Shown here: positions 36,162 through 44,603 of the stretch, one piece after another
How positions within the stretch are numbered: position 1 is the first letter of the stretch
How the letters are laid out: every line of letters begins with the position of its first letter
Source of the DNA: Pseudomonadota bacterium
GTDB taxonomy: Bacteria > Pseudomonadota > Alphaproteobacteria > Rhodospirillales > Magnetospirillaceae
Direction: 5' to 3'
Length of the DNA stretch: 64,000 bases
Assembly: GCA_021848545.1 (NCBI GenBank)
Contig: JAJZUL010000006.1
Location: 39,751 to 103,750, forward strand
Made by a program: the position numbers and the translations under genes
The notes under the pieces: generated by a model
The model's database searches: none
What the model saw: only the letters and a program-made list of their open reading frames with translations
Told to the model about the DNA's origin: nothing

Positions 36162-37103
36162 TCACGCCGTTTCCCTGAACCATGGCGAACTCTGGAACAT
36201 GCCGGCCAGCCCGTCATAGAGATCGCGCACCGACGGCTCGCGCAGCGCGTCCTCGTGGGCGACCAGCCAAAGCGACGCGGCGAAGGACGGCGCCGGAAAA
36301 TCCAGCACGATGATCTCGTCGTCATAGAGCGGGGAATAGGACGGCAGGATACCGGCGCCCTTACCCTCCACCAGAGCCTTGTGCATGATCGGCGACGAGG
36401 GCGTGCTGGTCACCGTTTCATCCGCGCCTCGCGAGATCACCAGATCGTTCCATTCGGCCAGGCTGGGAAGGGGCCGGTATATGGCGATATCGAGCAAAGG
36501 CAGGCGGCTGAATTCGTCATAACTGGACACGCCCGACGCCCTGCCTTCGATCAGCCGCCGGCCGACCACCGGTTTGAAATGCATGGTTCCCACCCGCCGG
36601 ACCTTCACCGCGCCGGCCACCGGCGGCAGATCGCCGGCACCCGTGGCCATCAACGCGATATCGGCCCGTGACGATTGGGTGGTAAAGGCCAGAGTCGGCA
36701 ATGGGCTGCGCAGCGCGTCCAGGCTGAGCGGCTGCGCTTTGCCCTGCTTGCCCAGAAGGACCGGGATCAGGGTATAGGTCAGGATGCCCTCGCTGGCCGC
36801 CAGAGTGACCCGCGCCGGCGGCAGACCGCCCAATCCGTACAAGGCCCCCTCGAACTCGGCGATGGCCGCCTGGGTGACGCGGGCGCGTTCCAGAAGCGCG
36901 AGACCGGCAATGGTGGGGGATGCGCCCGACCGCCTGCGACTGAACAGGGGACGGCCCACCGCCGCTTCCAGCATGGCAACCCGGCGGCTGACGGTGGTCT
37001 GATCGATACCCAGCGCCACCGCGGCGCCCGCGAAACCACCATGCTCGGCACAGGCGAGCAGCAGCTTGATATCGTTCCAATCGCGCAGGCGAAACTGATT
37101 CAT
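36162..37103 (-). CDS. LysR-family transcriptional regulator
   Basis: This 313-residue regulator has an N-terminal winged helix (DIKLLLACAEHGGFAGAAVALGIDQTTVSRRVAMLEAAVGRPLF) shown here in parts: LLLACAEHGGFAGAAVALGI, then QTTVSRRVAMLE. A periplasmic-binding-protein-like effector domain follows. It resembles LysR proteins with short effector regions. Ligand unknown. It is divergent from the GNAT gene at 37209 with 105 bases between, the classic arrangement for a LysR regulator and its target. Confidence 0.9.
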   Translation of the reverse strand: MNQFRLRDWNDIKLLLACAEHGGFAGAAVALGIDQTTVSRRVAMLEAAVGRPLFSRRRSGASPTIAGLALLERARVTQAAIAEFEGALYGLGGLPPARVTLAASEGILTYTLIPVLLGKQGKAQPLSLDALRSPLPTLAFTTQSSRADIALMATGAGDLPPVAGAVKVRRVGTMHFKPVVGRRLIEGRASGVSSYDEFSRLPLLDIAIYRPLPSLAEWNDLVISRGADETVTSTPSSPIMHKALVEGKGAGILPSYSPLYDDEIIVLDFPAPSFAASLWLVAHEDALREPSVRDLYDGLAGMFQSSPWFRETA

Positions 37104-37208
37104 CTACCGCCTCTGGCCCCGGATGGGTATGCAGATCAGACAGCATACCCCGACTCCCGTTCCGCTGGCATCCTCGATGAAAGGCGAGCGTAATCGTAGG
37201 AGGAACCG

Positions 37209-37811
37209 ATGACGAGCATACAGTCTCACGATACCGCCTCGAAGAATTGGTCGATCGAAGTGAATCTGGTCCGCACGCCGGACGAGTATGCAATGGCCAT
37301 GGCCATTCGCGCGGCGGTATTCCTGGGCGAAGAAGACAACATCACCTATGCCGACGAATTCAATGGGAACGACTTCGTGGCCACCCATTTTCTGGCGCTG
37401 GTGGACGGCGATCCCGCAGGCGTGATCCGCGTCCGCTGGTTCAACGGCTTCTGCATGCTGGAGCGGGTCGGCATCCGCAAACGCTACCGCTCCTACAAGG
37501 TGTTTTCGGCCCTGGCCCGGACCTCGATCGAGCATATCCGCCAGAAGGGCTACAAGATCATCGCCGGCCGCGCCCGCGGCGAAACCATCAAATTATGGCG
37601 GCGTTTCGCCGGCACCCAGACCGGTCCGGAAATTCACATGCATCGCGGCACCCTGATCCCGGTGCTGCTGGACGTTCCCTATCGCCCCGAAAAGGGCCAT
37701 ATGGAGGTCGGCCCCTTCGGCGATCCCGATTACGAGGATCTGCTGGTCCAGGAAGAGGGAAGCTGGAATTTCGATCGCCCCATCAAGCACCATCGTCTGG
37801 CCGCGGAGTGA
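37209..37811 (+). CDS. GNAT-fold acyltransferase
   Basis: This 200-residue protein is a single GNAT domain with EYAMAMAIRAAVFLGEE, FLALVDGDPAGVIRVRW and LERVGIRKRYRSYKVFSALAR, where the acyl-CoA pyrophosphate loop normally reads Q/RxxGxG/A; here it is RKRYRS, an atypical form. It is longer than TacT-like toxins. The sequence also recalls the acyl-homoserine or amino-acid N-acyltransferase class, so substrate is open. GGAGGAA precedes the ATG. A 139-residue RHH protein follows eight bases later, and a LysR gene is divergent. Confidence 0.82.
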   Translation: MTSIQSHDTASKNWSIEVNLVRTPDEYAMAMAIRAAVFLGEEDNITYADEFNGNDFVATHFLALVDGDPAGVIRVRWFNGFCMLERVGIRKRYRSYKVFSALARTSIEHIRQKGYKIIAGRARGETIKLWRRFAGTQTGPEIHMHRGTLIPVLLDVPYRPEKGHMEVGPFGDPDYEDLLVQEEGSWNFDRPIKHHRLAAE

Positions 37812-37819
37812 TCGGCGAT

Positions 37820-38239
37820 ATGAATTGTGTGACGCACCCATCGATTTTGGCTGCCGTCAATTTACGAATCAGCCTGAAACGAATGGCCGAGGATGCATTG
37901 GAGCGCGGCGATGGCCCCATCGCCGCCATCCTTGAGGTTGCGATCCGCACCCTCGACGAGCGAATCGCCGCCGAGGAATCCATGCTGACGGCCGGATGCG
38001 CGGACACCATTCCAACCGACGGTGTCCGCCGCAGCGTCCGCATTCACGGCCGCAGAACCACCATCAAACTGGAACCCGATTTCTGGAACGCCCTCGACCG
38101 GATCGCCGAAACCTGGCATTCCAGCACCGATGCCGTCTGTTCCGATGTCGCCACCATGTGCGGCGAGGGCAATTTGACCTCGGCGATCCGGGTTTTCACC
38201 CTGCGCACCGTCGCCGCCATGGATGCGCCATCGCGCTGA
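37820..38239 (+). CDS. Ribbon-helix-helix domain protein
   Basis: This 139-residue protein has an N-terminal helical region (LRISLKRMAEDALERGDGP, AAILEVAIRTLDERIAAEES) and a C-terminal ribbon-helix-helix domain of the RHH_4 kind: VRIHGRRTTIKLEPDFWNAL, then NLTSAIRVFTLRTV. It probably binds DNA as a dimer. Placement directly after a GNAT gene suggests a toxin-antitoxin-like or autoregulated pair, but gene order is reversed relative to TacA-TacT. The TGA stop shares its A with B element copy 3. Confidence 0.78.
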   Translation: MNCVTHPSILAAVNLRISLKRMAEDALERGDGPIAAILEVAIRTLDERIAAEESMLTAGCADTIPTDGVRRSVRIHGRRTTIKLEPDFWNALDRIAETWHSSTDAVCSDVATMCGEGNLTSAIRVFTLRTVAAMDAPSR

Positions 38240-38382
38240 GAGCCCGGCCCGAAAGTCGCCATGGCGGCCTGTAAATGGCGGTTTTTTGCGCTTCCGCTGC
38301 TCACGTACACAAAGTACGCTCCGCTGCGGTTCTCGAAAACCGCCATTTTCGGCTCACCCTGCCGACTTTCGGGTCGGGCTCT
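38239..38382. repeat. Palindromic element B, copy 3 (144 bp) abutting the RHH gene stop
   Basis: This copy has the orientation of copy 1, with apex CGTACACAAAGTACG. Its first base is the A of the RHH-gene TGA. It differs from copy 1 at a handful of positions, several of which are matched across the palindrome, as expected when the pairing is conserved. Family C copy 1 starts 13 bases later. Confidence 0.88.
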
Positions 38383-38395
38383 CATCGGGCCGAAG

Positions 38396-38560
38396 ACCAG
38401 GGTAATCGGGTTAAGGCGATCTGGAGCGAAGCGACTAGGCCATTGAGGCCGCCGCAGCGTGCGGAGAGGCCCCAATGGGGCCTCGGAGCGCAAGCGAGGA
38501 TAGCCCAGGGAGCGGACGCGACCGCCCGGCGATTGAGGGAATATATATAACCCAGGGGAA
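38396..38560. repeat. Intergenic repeat family C, copy 1
   Basis: This 165-bp repeat is closely matched by the inverted copy at 44413-44578. Landmarks are ACCAGGGTAATCGGGT, GCGACTAGGCC, GGCCGCCGCAGCGTGCGGAG, GGAGCGCAAGCGAGGATAGC, CGCCCGGCGATTGAGGGAA and CAGGGGAA. Part of its core (GAGCGCAAGCGAG...GATAGCC...CGGCG.TTGAGG) is shared with family A. It sits upstream of the ParA-like gene; no gene is seen in it. Confidence 0.8.
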
Positions 38561-38600
38561 ACGTTGCTTTGGCCATTCGGACCTGTATGGTTGATCGGCA

Positions 38601-39602
38601 ATGGTCAACCGGCATCCCCGACCCCCCGTCCTGGCGGTGTTCAACCATAAGGGCGGCGTCGCCAAAACCACCACCGCCTGCAATCTGGCCTTGTGCCTGG
38701 CGGCGCGGGGCTGGCGCTGCCTGCTGATCGATCTCGACGCCCAGGGCAATGCCGGCGCCAGCCTCGGTTTCACGCCGCCGCCCACGCCGATGGCCGGCGT
38801 GACCGATCTGGTGGCCGGCCATTTGGCGCCGGGCGCGGGTCTCGTGGACACCGTCTATCCCAACCTGTCCCTGTTGCCGGCCGGCGGCCATAGCTGGCAG
38901 AACGAAAGGGCCGACCCCGCCACCCTGGAATTCTGGCTGGCGGGCTGCGCCGGCGATGTGGTGGTGGTGGATTGTCCGCCGGCCCTGGGCGCCGCCACCC
39001 GCATGGCGCTGACCATCGCCGACGCCATCATCATGCCGACCCGTCCCGATCCACTGGCCCATCAGGGACTGACCCACACCTGGTACGAGACCAAACGGCT
39101 GCGCCGCGAAGGCAGCGCCCACCCGGTCCAGGCCATGATCCTGTTGACCCTGACCGACGCACGGGGTCCGCTGGCCGACGAGGCCCTGGCCATCCGCGCC
39201 GAATTCGGTCCCGCCGTCCTGGACGCGGCCATTCCCTACGACACGGCGATCAGCGAGGCCACGCGCATGACCGTGCCCGTGGTCCTTTTCGAGCCGGATG
39301 GCGGCGCCGGCCGCGCCTATGTGGACGCCACCGCCGAAATCGTCCGGCGCTTGAAGCTCGGCCCGCGCTCCGCCCTGCCCGCCTCGCCGTCGACGGAAAC
39401 CCTTCTCAACACGTTGCGGGACTGGCGGGCGGGTCGCACCGCTCTGCGCCGTCTCCCCCATGTCGACAACCGGCCGCCGCCGGCCTCGGTGGCGCGCCCG
39501 GCACCGAAACCCGCCGGAGCGTCACGCCCGTGGATCATCGCCGCCCTGCTGATCGGCGCCGTCCTGGGGGCCGCCCTTCAGGCATTGTTGGGTTCCCCCT
39601 GA
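38601..39602 (+). CDS. ParA/MinD-type ATPase with C-terminal membrane anchor
   Basis: This 333-residue protein has the deviant Walker A box KGGVAKTTTACNLALCLA at about residue 17, LLIDLDAQGNAGASLG, and VVVVDCPPALGAATRMALTIADA with later switch residues. From about residue 310 a hydrophobic helix (WIIAALLIGAVLGAALQALL) ends the protein, preceded by a Pro-rich linker. Classical ParA proteins have no such anchor and no parB gene is next to it. A small Flp pilin gene follows, so positioning of a pilus or envelope structure is conceivable. Weak ribosome binding site before ATG 38601. Confidence 0.85.
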   Translation: MVNRHPRPPVLAVFNHKGGVAKTTTACNLALCLAARGWRCLLIDLDAQGNAGASLGFTPPPTPMAGVTDLVAGHLAPGAGLVDTVYPNLSLLPAGGHSWQNERADPATLEFWLAGCAGDVVVVDCPPALGAATRMALTIADAIIMPTRPDPLAHQGLTHTWYETKRLRREGSAHPVQAMILLTLTDARGPLADEALAIRAEFGPAVLDAAIPYDTAISEATRMTVPVVLFEPDGGAGRAYVDATAEIVRRLKLGPRSALPASPSTETLLNTLRDWRAGRTALRRLPHVDNRPPPASVARPAPKPAGASRPWIIAALLIGAVLGAALQALLGSP

Positions 39603-39674
39603 TCGTTCGCCGCCTGGACCGGAATGCGATTTCGTCGCATCATGATCCGACATCATGGCCGGAGGGATGCCGAC

Positions 39675-39863
39675 ATGGTTGACCGAAGAATGGGGCGCCG
39701 GGCACTCGCTTCCAAGCGCGGCGGCCTCAATGACAGCGGCGCCACCGCCATCGAATACGCGGTGCTCGCCGCGCTCATCGCCGTGGTGATCTACGGCGCG
39801 GTGGCGGCCCTGGGCATCAAGGTCCTGGGATTGTACACGTCGGTCATCAACGTCATTCCCTGA
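39675..39863 (+). CDS. Flp/Fap-family pilin, orphan copy
   Basis: This 62-residue small pilin has a basic N-terminus (RRMGRRALASKRGG), the cleavage/start motif DSGATAIEYAVLAALIAVVIYG and a short C-terminus. It is homologous to the Flp gene at 53125-53298. A prepilin peptidase (cpaA) and the Tad secretion genes are about 13 kb away, so it could be a second major or minor pilin of the same system. GGAGGG precedes ATG 39675. It lies 72 bases after the ParA-like gene. Confidence 0.88.
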   Translation: MVDRRMGRRALASKRGGLNDSGATAIEYAVLAALIAVVIYGAVAALGIKVLGLYTSVINVIP

Positions 39864-39965
39864 ACGCGCGACGCATTGCGCGTGCGCGGGTTATGCCGTC
39901 GCGCGGACCCGGCACATCCCTGCCCGTCCATGGCGACCGTGCGCCCTTGCCCGCCCGGAATAGCA

Positions 39966-39988
39966 TCTGTATTGTACGTCTGTATTGT
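39966..39988. other. Direct repeat in AT-rich leader of the CZB chemoreceptor gene
   Basis: TCTGTATTGT occurs twice with a three-base spacer, giving a 13-base period close to one helical turn. It lies in a 239-base gene-free stretch that contains AT-rich DNA with a TATAAA at about 40005. It may be a regulator site for the chemoreceptor promoter; no known box was matched. Confidence 0.4.
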
Positions 39989-40102
39989 GTATTAATAAGA
40001 ATCCTTATAAAGCTTGTTCCGGCTCATGGCCCGGCCATCGCGTCGCCGTTACCGCCATCGCAGCCTCCATAACGTACCGACCCGTGAAAAAGGACGAGTA
40101 AC

Positions 40103-41407
40103 GTGAATGTTTCGACCGCCGATCCGATTTCCACGACGCCGGTCGGCAATGCCGACACGGCCAACCCGGCAGCCAGGGACACCCTTGCCCGCGGATTGTC
40201 CGGGCTGGCCGCCAATGCCGGCGGTCTCGTTCGACTGCTTTGGCATGTCGAGGAGGTCGAGAGACACGAGGCCGACCTGAAGGCCAGCACCGAAACGGTC
40301 GCCGCCGCCGTTCATCAACTGTCCACCTCCCACCACGAGGTGGCGCGCAACGCCCAGGTCACCGTCGACGAGACCCGCAAGGCGGCGGACGCCTGTCTTC
40401 GAGGACAGGAAACCATGGATGCCGCCGACGGCCATATGCGGGAGCTGATCGGCCTGTTCCGCGAGGAAGTGTCCCCCAGTCTGGCGATGCTGCGCGAGCA
40501 GACCGAGAGCATCGACCGGATTTCCTCTCGGATCGATACCATCGCCAGCCAGACCAACCTTCTGGCGCTCAACGCCACCATCGAGGCGGCGCGGGCGGGC
40601 GACGCCGGCAAGGGGTTCGCGGTGGTGGCGAACGAGGTCAAGAAACTGGCCACCGACACCCGCAAGCAGACGGTGGAAATCCATGCCCTGGTGTCGCGGT
40701 TACAGTCGCAGACCGGGACGGTGGTCGATGTGGTTGAAACCGATGCGCTGGGCGCGATCGAGGCGATGGCTGGAAAAATCGGCCTGGCGCGCGACGCCTT
40801 TCGCGAAACCCGCAAGGGGATGGACGCGATCGCATTATCCGCCGAATCCAGCGCCGCCGCCGCCCAGGAACAGGCCGCGGCCACCGCCGATGTCGACCGC
40901 AGCCTGGGCGAAGTGGTCGATCAGGCCAATCGGATCAAAAGCGAGATGGGCGGGCTGGGGGCCATTTCCTCCGGCCTGGCCAAGAACATCGCCGAGATGA
41001 TGTCCTCTTTCGGCTCGGCCTATCGGAACGTCGGCGGCGACGAGGTCGTCACCACCATCGACCTGGCGATCACCGCCCATCGGCTGTGGGTGTTGCGGGT
41101 CCGGGCGTTGCTCGACGGCCATATTCGCCTGGACGCCGACGATGCCGGCTCGCACCACACCTGCGCGCTGGGCAAGGCCTACTATTCCGACGCCTGGGGC
41201 GAACTGCGCCGAATGGAGCCCCTGCGCCGGCTTGAGGCGCCGCATGCCGAACTGCACGCCCTGCTGCGCGAGATCATCACCCTGAAGTCGCGGGAAGATA
41301 CCGCCGACCCGAGCGCGGCGGAAGAGCGATACGAGAAGCTGAAGGAGGCGTCACGCCAGGTCGTGACCGCCCTCGAAAGCGCGCGAAAAATGGTGGTGGA
41401 GCGGTAA
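40103..41407 (+). CDS. Soluble methyl-accepting chemotaxis protein with C-terminal CZB domain
   Basis: This 434-residue protein has no membrane helix and a complete signalling hairpin with the tip [20 protein letters not shown] and [15 protein letters not shown] at about 140-185. The C-terminal 130 residues form a chemoreceptor zinc-binding domain: [34 protein letters not shown], and [13 protein letters not shown]. The expected His/Cys zinc ligands are present (AH, C in HTCALG, H in PHAELH). CZB domains sense zinc or reactive species such as hypochlorite. No che genes are nearby. Confidence 0.93.
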   Translation: MNVSTADPISTTPVGNADTANPAARDTLARGLSGLAANAGGLVRLLWHVEEVERHEADLKASTETVAAAVHQLSTSHHEVARNAQVTVDETRKAADACLRGQETMDAADGHMRELIGLFREEVSPSLAMLREQTESIDRISSRIDTIASQTNLLALNATIEAARAGDAGKGFAVVANEVKKLATDTRKQTVEIHALVSRLQSQTGTVVDVVETDALGAIEAMAGKIGLARDAFRETRKGMDAIALSAESSAAAAQEQAAATADVDRSLGEVVDQANRIKSEMGGLGAISSGLAKNIAEMMSSFGSAYRNVGGDEVVTTIDLAITAHRLWVLRVRALLDGHIRLDADDAGSHHTCALGKAYYSDAWGELRRMEPLRRLEAPHAELHALLREIITLKSREDTADPSAAEERYEKLKEASRQVVTALESARKMVVER

Positions 41408-41464
41408 AGCGGGCCATGACGGGGTGGGAGGCATCATGACTCTTTCGTCTGCGTCAACAGCCTG

Positions 41465-42115
41465 CTAGCGGCGCAGGCGTTCGCCCATCCGCGCCAGATC
41501 CAGCCCCGGCAGCCGTTCCAACCCTTCCCGCACGCGGCGCCGCGCCCGGGTCAGGCCACCGACATCGGCCAGCCGACGTTCGAGAAAGGCCAGGGTGTCG
41601 GACCCGTCCTCGGACGGATCGTCCAGCCAATACAGCATGGTGGCGCCATAGACCGCCATCAGGCTGGTGCGGCGGGTGTACCAGGAAAAATCGTGGGAAC
41701 GATCGCCGGCGGCCCGCCAGATGGCGTCCGACGTGGCCCAGGCCAACCGCGCAGCCACCCCCATGTTGCCGGGCAGGGCCAGCAGGGTGGTGGCCCGGCG
41801 GACGGCCTCGCGATGGGGTTGCCAACGGGCCAGCCGGGCGCCGATCAGCGCCGAAATCCGCTGGGGCACACGCAGGGCTTCCAGATCGGTATCCGCCAGA
41901 TCCTCGACCATCAGCCGGTCGGCGAGACCGACGAAATGGGCAACCGCGTCGATGGCCCCGCCGGGGAACAGGCGCTCGGGCATGGTGGAATCCAGCCCCT
42001 CGTCCGCGGCGGCTTCCCTCAAAGCGGCGGCCGACCAGCCGTCGAACGTCACATGGGGCAAAGCCGCCAGGATCAGACGGTCGCGAATCGCCAGCAAATC
42101 CGAGGCATCCATCAT
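41465..42115 (-). CDS. COQ9 family protein
   Basis: This 216-residue protein matches the COQ9 family of ubiquinone synthesis factors (TetR-like fold that presents quinone intermediates to Coq7). Segments are [39 protein letters not shown], and [23 protein letters not shown]. In bacteria it is believed to help Coq7 or to bind lipids. ATG 42115 is preceded by GAGGAG; def is two bases upstream. Coq7 lies 1.1 kb away. Confidence 0.9.
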   Translation of the reverse strand: MMDASDLLAIRDRLILAALPHVTFDGWSAAALREAAADEGLDSTMPERLFPGGAIDAVAHFVGLADRLMVEDLADTDLEALRVPQRISALIGARLARWQPHREAVRRATTLLALPGNMGVAARLAWATSDAIWRAAGDRSHDFSWYTRRTSLMAVYGATMLYWLDDPSEDGSDTLAFLERRLADVGGLTRARRRVREGLERLPGLDLARMGERLRR

Positions 42116-42117
42116 TT

Positions 42118-42642
42118 TCACTCCTCGCTCGCCACCCTGCGGCGCACCTCTTCGACAAAACCGAAATGGCCAAGATCGGGCATGCGCATGGGATAAAGAA
42201 CGCCGTCCAGATGGTCGCATTCATGCTGCACCACCCGGGCGTGGAACCCTTCGGCGATCCGGTCGATCTCCTGGCCGTCCGGCCCCAGCCCCCGGTAGCG
42301 TATCGACCGGGCCCTGGGCACCGGACCGGTCAGGCCCGGCAGGGACAGGCATCCTTCGTAGCCGGTCTCCGCCGTCGCGTCCAGTATCTCGCAGACCGGA
42401 TTGATCAGCACCGTCAACGGCACCTTTTCGCCGTTGTTGCGCGCGCCGTCGACGAAAAACACGACGATGCGCAAGGGCGCATGCACCTGGGGCGCGGCCA
42501 GGCCGGTGCCGCCGGCATCAACCATGGTTTCGATCATGTCGTCGATCAGCCGACCGATCTCCGGCGCCGCCGGATCGGCCACCGCATCGGCCGGTCGCGC
42601 CAGAACCGGATGTCCCATCCGCGCGATTTTGAGTATGGCCAT
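42118..42642 (-). CDS. def: Peptide deformylase
   Basis: This 174-residue metalloprotease removes the formyl group from N-terminal formyl-methionine. All three motifs are present: [17 protein letters not shown] and the zinc motif HECDHLDG. The long frame extending past 42642 is rejected; translation from ATG 42642 gives the family N-terminus [13 protein letters not shown]. It precedes the COQ9 gene by two bases, so they are probably cotranscribed. Confidence 0.96.
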   Translation of the reverse strand: MAILKIARMGHPVLARPADAVADPAAPEIGRLIDDMIETMVDAGGTGLAAPQVHAPLRIVVFFVDGARNNGEKVPLTVLINPVCEILDATAETGYEGCLSLPGLTGPVPRARSIRYRGLGPDGQEIDRIAEGFHARVVQHECDHLDGVLYPMRMPDLGHFGFVEEVRRRVASEE

Positions 42643-42843
42643 GTCCCTATTTCGTCCGCTGGTGCGCCGTCCCCTATTACCACACATTCCCTTTTCAACC
42701 GGCCACCTTTGTGCTATCAACGCGCTTCCTGGACGCCAGACATGTCGTCCGGCGGGTTGGTGTTCGTTCGAATTAAGATATGCCCCGGGCAAATCGGGGT
42801 GTTTCCCAAACAGCGGATCAGCGTAGAGGAGCGGTGGCGAAAG

Positions 42844-43047
42844 GTGCAAGTTCTCGTTCGTGACAACAATGTCGACCAGGCCCTGAAGGCGCTTAAGAAA
42901 AAGATGCAGCGCGAAGGGGTTTTCCGCGAGATGAAGCTTCGCCGCACCTACGAAAAGCCGTCGGAGCGCCGCGCCCGCGAAAAGGCCGAAGCGGTTCGCC
43001 GCGCGCGCAAGCTGGAGCGCAAGCGCCTGGAGCGCGAAGGCTTCTAA
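42844..43047 (+). CDS. rpsU: 30S ribosomal protein S21
   Basis: This 67-residue S21 protein starts [20 protein letters not shown] and has the characteristic basic middle and C-terminus ([14 protein letters not shown]). Translation starts at GTG 42844. The longer frame upstream is rejected. A 200-base leader lies before it and contains a small stem-loop (CCCCG-GGCAAAT-CGGGG at about 42783-42799). An intrinsic terminator follows. Confidence 0.95.
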   Translation: MQVLVRDNNVDQALKALKKKMQREGVFREMKLRRTYEKPSERRAREKAEAVRRARKLERKRLEREGF

Positions 43048-43067
43048 GCCACCGCGCACCAAGCCGC

Positions 43068-43100
43068 AGCGCCGCCCGCTTTCAGCCGGCGGCGCTTTTT
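43068..43100 (+). terminator. Intrinsic terminator of rpsU
   Basis: AGCGCCGCC and GGCGGCGCT form a nine-bp stem around an eleven-base loop, followed by TTTT, 20 bases after the stop. Confidence 0.88.
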
Positions 43101-43163
43101 CGTGCCTAGAGCGGCGCGCCTTAAATTCGAGGCACGCCGCTCTTGCGCCCATTGAGGGCGCGG

Positions 43164-43205
43164 CCAAGCGCGCGGACGCGCGCGCCCGGCGAGGGCCAAA
43201 TATAC
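43164..43205. repeat. Fragment of family C repeat
   Basis: CCAAGCGCGCGGACGCG, CGCCCGGCGAGGGCC and AAATATA match the end of the family C consensus in the same order, with a four-base deletion relative to CGGCGATTGAGGG. Only about 40 bp remain, so it looks like a decayed copy. Confidence 0.45.
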
Positions 43206-43207
43206 GG

Positions 43208-43246
43208 CCTAGAGTGTGATGCACTTTTAGGGCATCACACTCTAGG
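43208..43246. repeat. 15-bp perfect inverted repeat downstream of coq7
   Basis: CCTAGAGTGTGATGC and GCATCACACTCTAGG are separated by nine bases. A second, imperfect palindrome (AGAGCGGCG...CGCCGCTCT, 43108-43143) precedes it. Both lie between convergent rpsU and coq7, 13 bases beyond the coq7 stop. With no T-run on either side it may act as an mRNA 3' stabiliser or Rho-dependent end. Confidence 0.6.
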
Positions 43247-43259
43247 CGAGATCAACCGA

Positions 43260-43808
43260 TCAAATTCTTTCCGACAACCAGATCGCCACGCGGCAGCCGG
43301 CCTTGATCGCCGACGACAGGACGGGATAACCCGCCGCCCGTTCCGCGTCATGGGCCAGGGCGATATCGCGATGCTCGACCTCTTCGGCGCGGAAGGTTTC
43401 GATGGTGTCGCGCAGCGGCGCCTCGGTTTCGCCCAATCTCTCGGCCTGTCCGGCGTAATGGGCGTCGATGGTTTCCTCCACCGCCACCGTGCAGGCCATG
43501 GCCGCCCGTTCGCCCAAAAGCGCCGTCGCCGCCCCCAAAGCGAAACCGGCCACATGCCACAGGGGCGACAACACGGTCGGACGGACCTGACGTTCCCCTA
43601 CCAGACGGTTGAAGGTCTCCAGATGGTGACGCTCCTGCGCCGCCATCTTTTCGATCAGTGGGCCGCTGGCCGTGCGCCCCAGGACCGCCATCTGTCCCTG
43701 ATAGATCCGCACGGCTCCCAGTTCGCCGGCCTGATCGACCCGCAGCATCCGGGCCACGCCTTCGCCGTCCGCGTTATCGGCCTTGGGTTCGGGGCTTCTT
43801 TCCGTCAT
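43260..43808 (-). CDS. coq7: Coq7-type 2-polyprenyl demethoxyubiquinone hydroxylase
   Basis: This 182-residue di-iron hydroxylase performs the oxygen-dependent ring hydroxylation of demethoxyubiquinone. Iron ligands are carried by RVDQAGELGAVRIYQGQ, QERHHLETFN, VEETIDAHY and AEEVEHRDIAL, matching the ExxH pattern of the family. ATG 43808 overlaps the dsbB stop (ATGA). UbiTUV at 15735-18312 provide the oxygen-free route. COQ9 lies downstream on the same strand. Confidence 0.93.
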   Translation of the reverse strand: MTERSPEPKADNADGEGVARMLRVDQAGELGAVRIYQGQMAVLGRTASGPLIEKMAAQERHHLETFNRLVGERQVRPTVLSPLWHVAGFALGAATALLGERAAMACTVAVEETIDAHYAGQAERLGETEAPLRDTIETFRAEEVEHRDIALAHDAERAAGYPVLSSAIKAGCRVAIWLSERI

Positions 43809-44347
43809 GACAATCTTCCTTTCCGGCGCGAACCGGCGAAAACCCGCATCCCCGGCAGGCGGAGCGCCGCCGTCAGGGTGATCAGCGCCAGGGCGCCGGA
43901 ATAAAAGACGTTGATACCGGCCATGGTCAGGCCATGCCACGACCAGGCCGGCTGGTCGCAGGGCACCACCGTCGGCACGCTCATGCTGGCGGCCAGATTG
44001 TGAACGTCGATATGCCCGCCGACGCTGCCGCCGGCGCAGACCGGGAAAGTCCACAAATGATGTTCGACCCCGACGTGATAGGCGGCGATGCCGGTATTGA
44101 TCAGAAAGGCCAGACCGGCCAGCACCAGCAAACGCCGGCACCAGACGCCGCCCATGGCGGGCGACAGCAGCGTGACCAAACCCAGCAGCGCGGCGACGCC
44201 GAACGGCACGCGCTGGGCCAGGCACAGCACGCAGGGTCGCATGCCGAACCCGTATTGCGCGATCAACGCCACGATAAGAGCGGCCGCGCTGGCGATGATA
44301 ACGAACAGGGCGAGCGGACGTGAGGGTCTGGTCATGGCCGCGACCAT
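43805..44347 (-). CDS. dsbB: DsbB-family disulfide bond formation protein
   Basis: This 180-residue inner-membrane protein has four hydrophobic helices. It carries the quinone-proximal CVLC in GMRPCVLCLAQRVP and a second pair of periplasmic cysteines (VCAGGS, VPCDQP). DsbB passes electrons from DsbA to ubiquinone, so coupling to coq7 by a four-base overlap is functionally sensible. M at 44347 or 44335. No dsbA is nearby. Confidence 0.88.
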   Translation of the reverse strand: MVAAMTRPSRPLALFVIIASAAALIVALIAQYGFGMRPCVLCLAQRVPFGVAALLGLVTLLSPAMGGVWCRRLLVLAGLAFLINTGIAAYHVGVEHHLWTFPVCAGGSVGGHIDVHNLAASMSVPTVVPCDQPAWSWHGLTMAGINVFYSGALALITLTAALRLPGMRVFAGSRRKGRLS

Positions 44348-44412
44348 ACCATTCCCGCCGCATTCTGGCCATGGCGGCAGATGACGGCTTCAGGGGAATC
44401 GGGTGAACCCGC

Positions 44413-44578
44413 TTCCCCTGCATTATGTATATTTCCCTCAATCGCCGGGCGGGCGCGTCCGCGCCCTTGGCTATCCTCGCTTGCGCTCCGAGGCCCCGAT
44501 GGAGCCTCTCCGCACGCTGCGGCGGCCTCAACGGCCTAGTCGCTCCGCTCCAACGCGCCTTCACCCGATTACCCTGGT
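44413..44578. repeat. Intergenic repeat family C, copy 2
   Basis: This 166-bp copy is inverted relative to copy 1 and matches it over nearly the whole length, from TTCCCCTG to ACCCGATTACCCTGGT. It occupies most of the 256-base space between tadC and dsbB. No gene is seen. Confidence 0.8.
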
Positions 44579-44603
44579 GACGGCTTCCGCGCGCCCCACG
44601 GAC

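Noticed and set aside
43260..44564. 434-codon minus-strand frame covering coq7 and running through dsbB
   Set aside because: Only the part from 43808 down matches Coq7; the upstream part is the wrong frame of dsbB.
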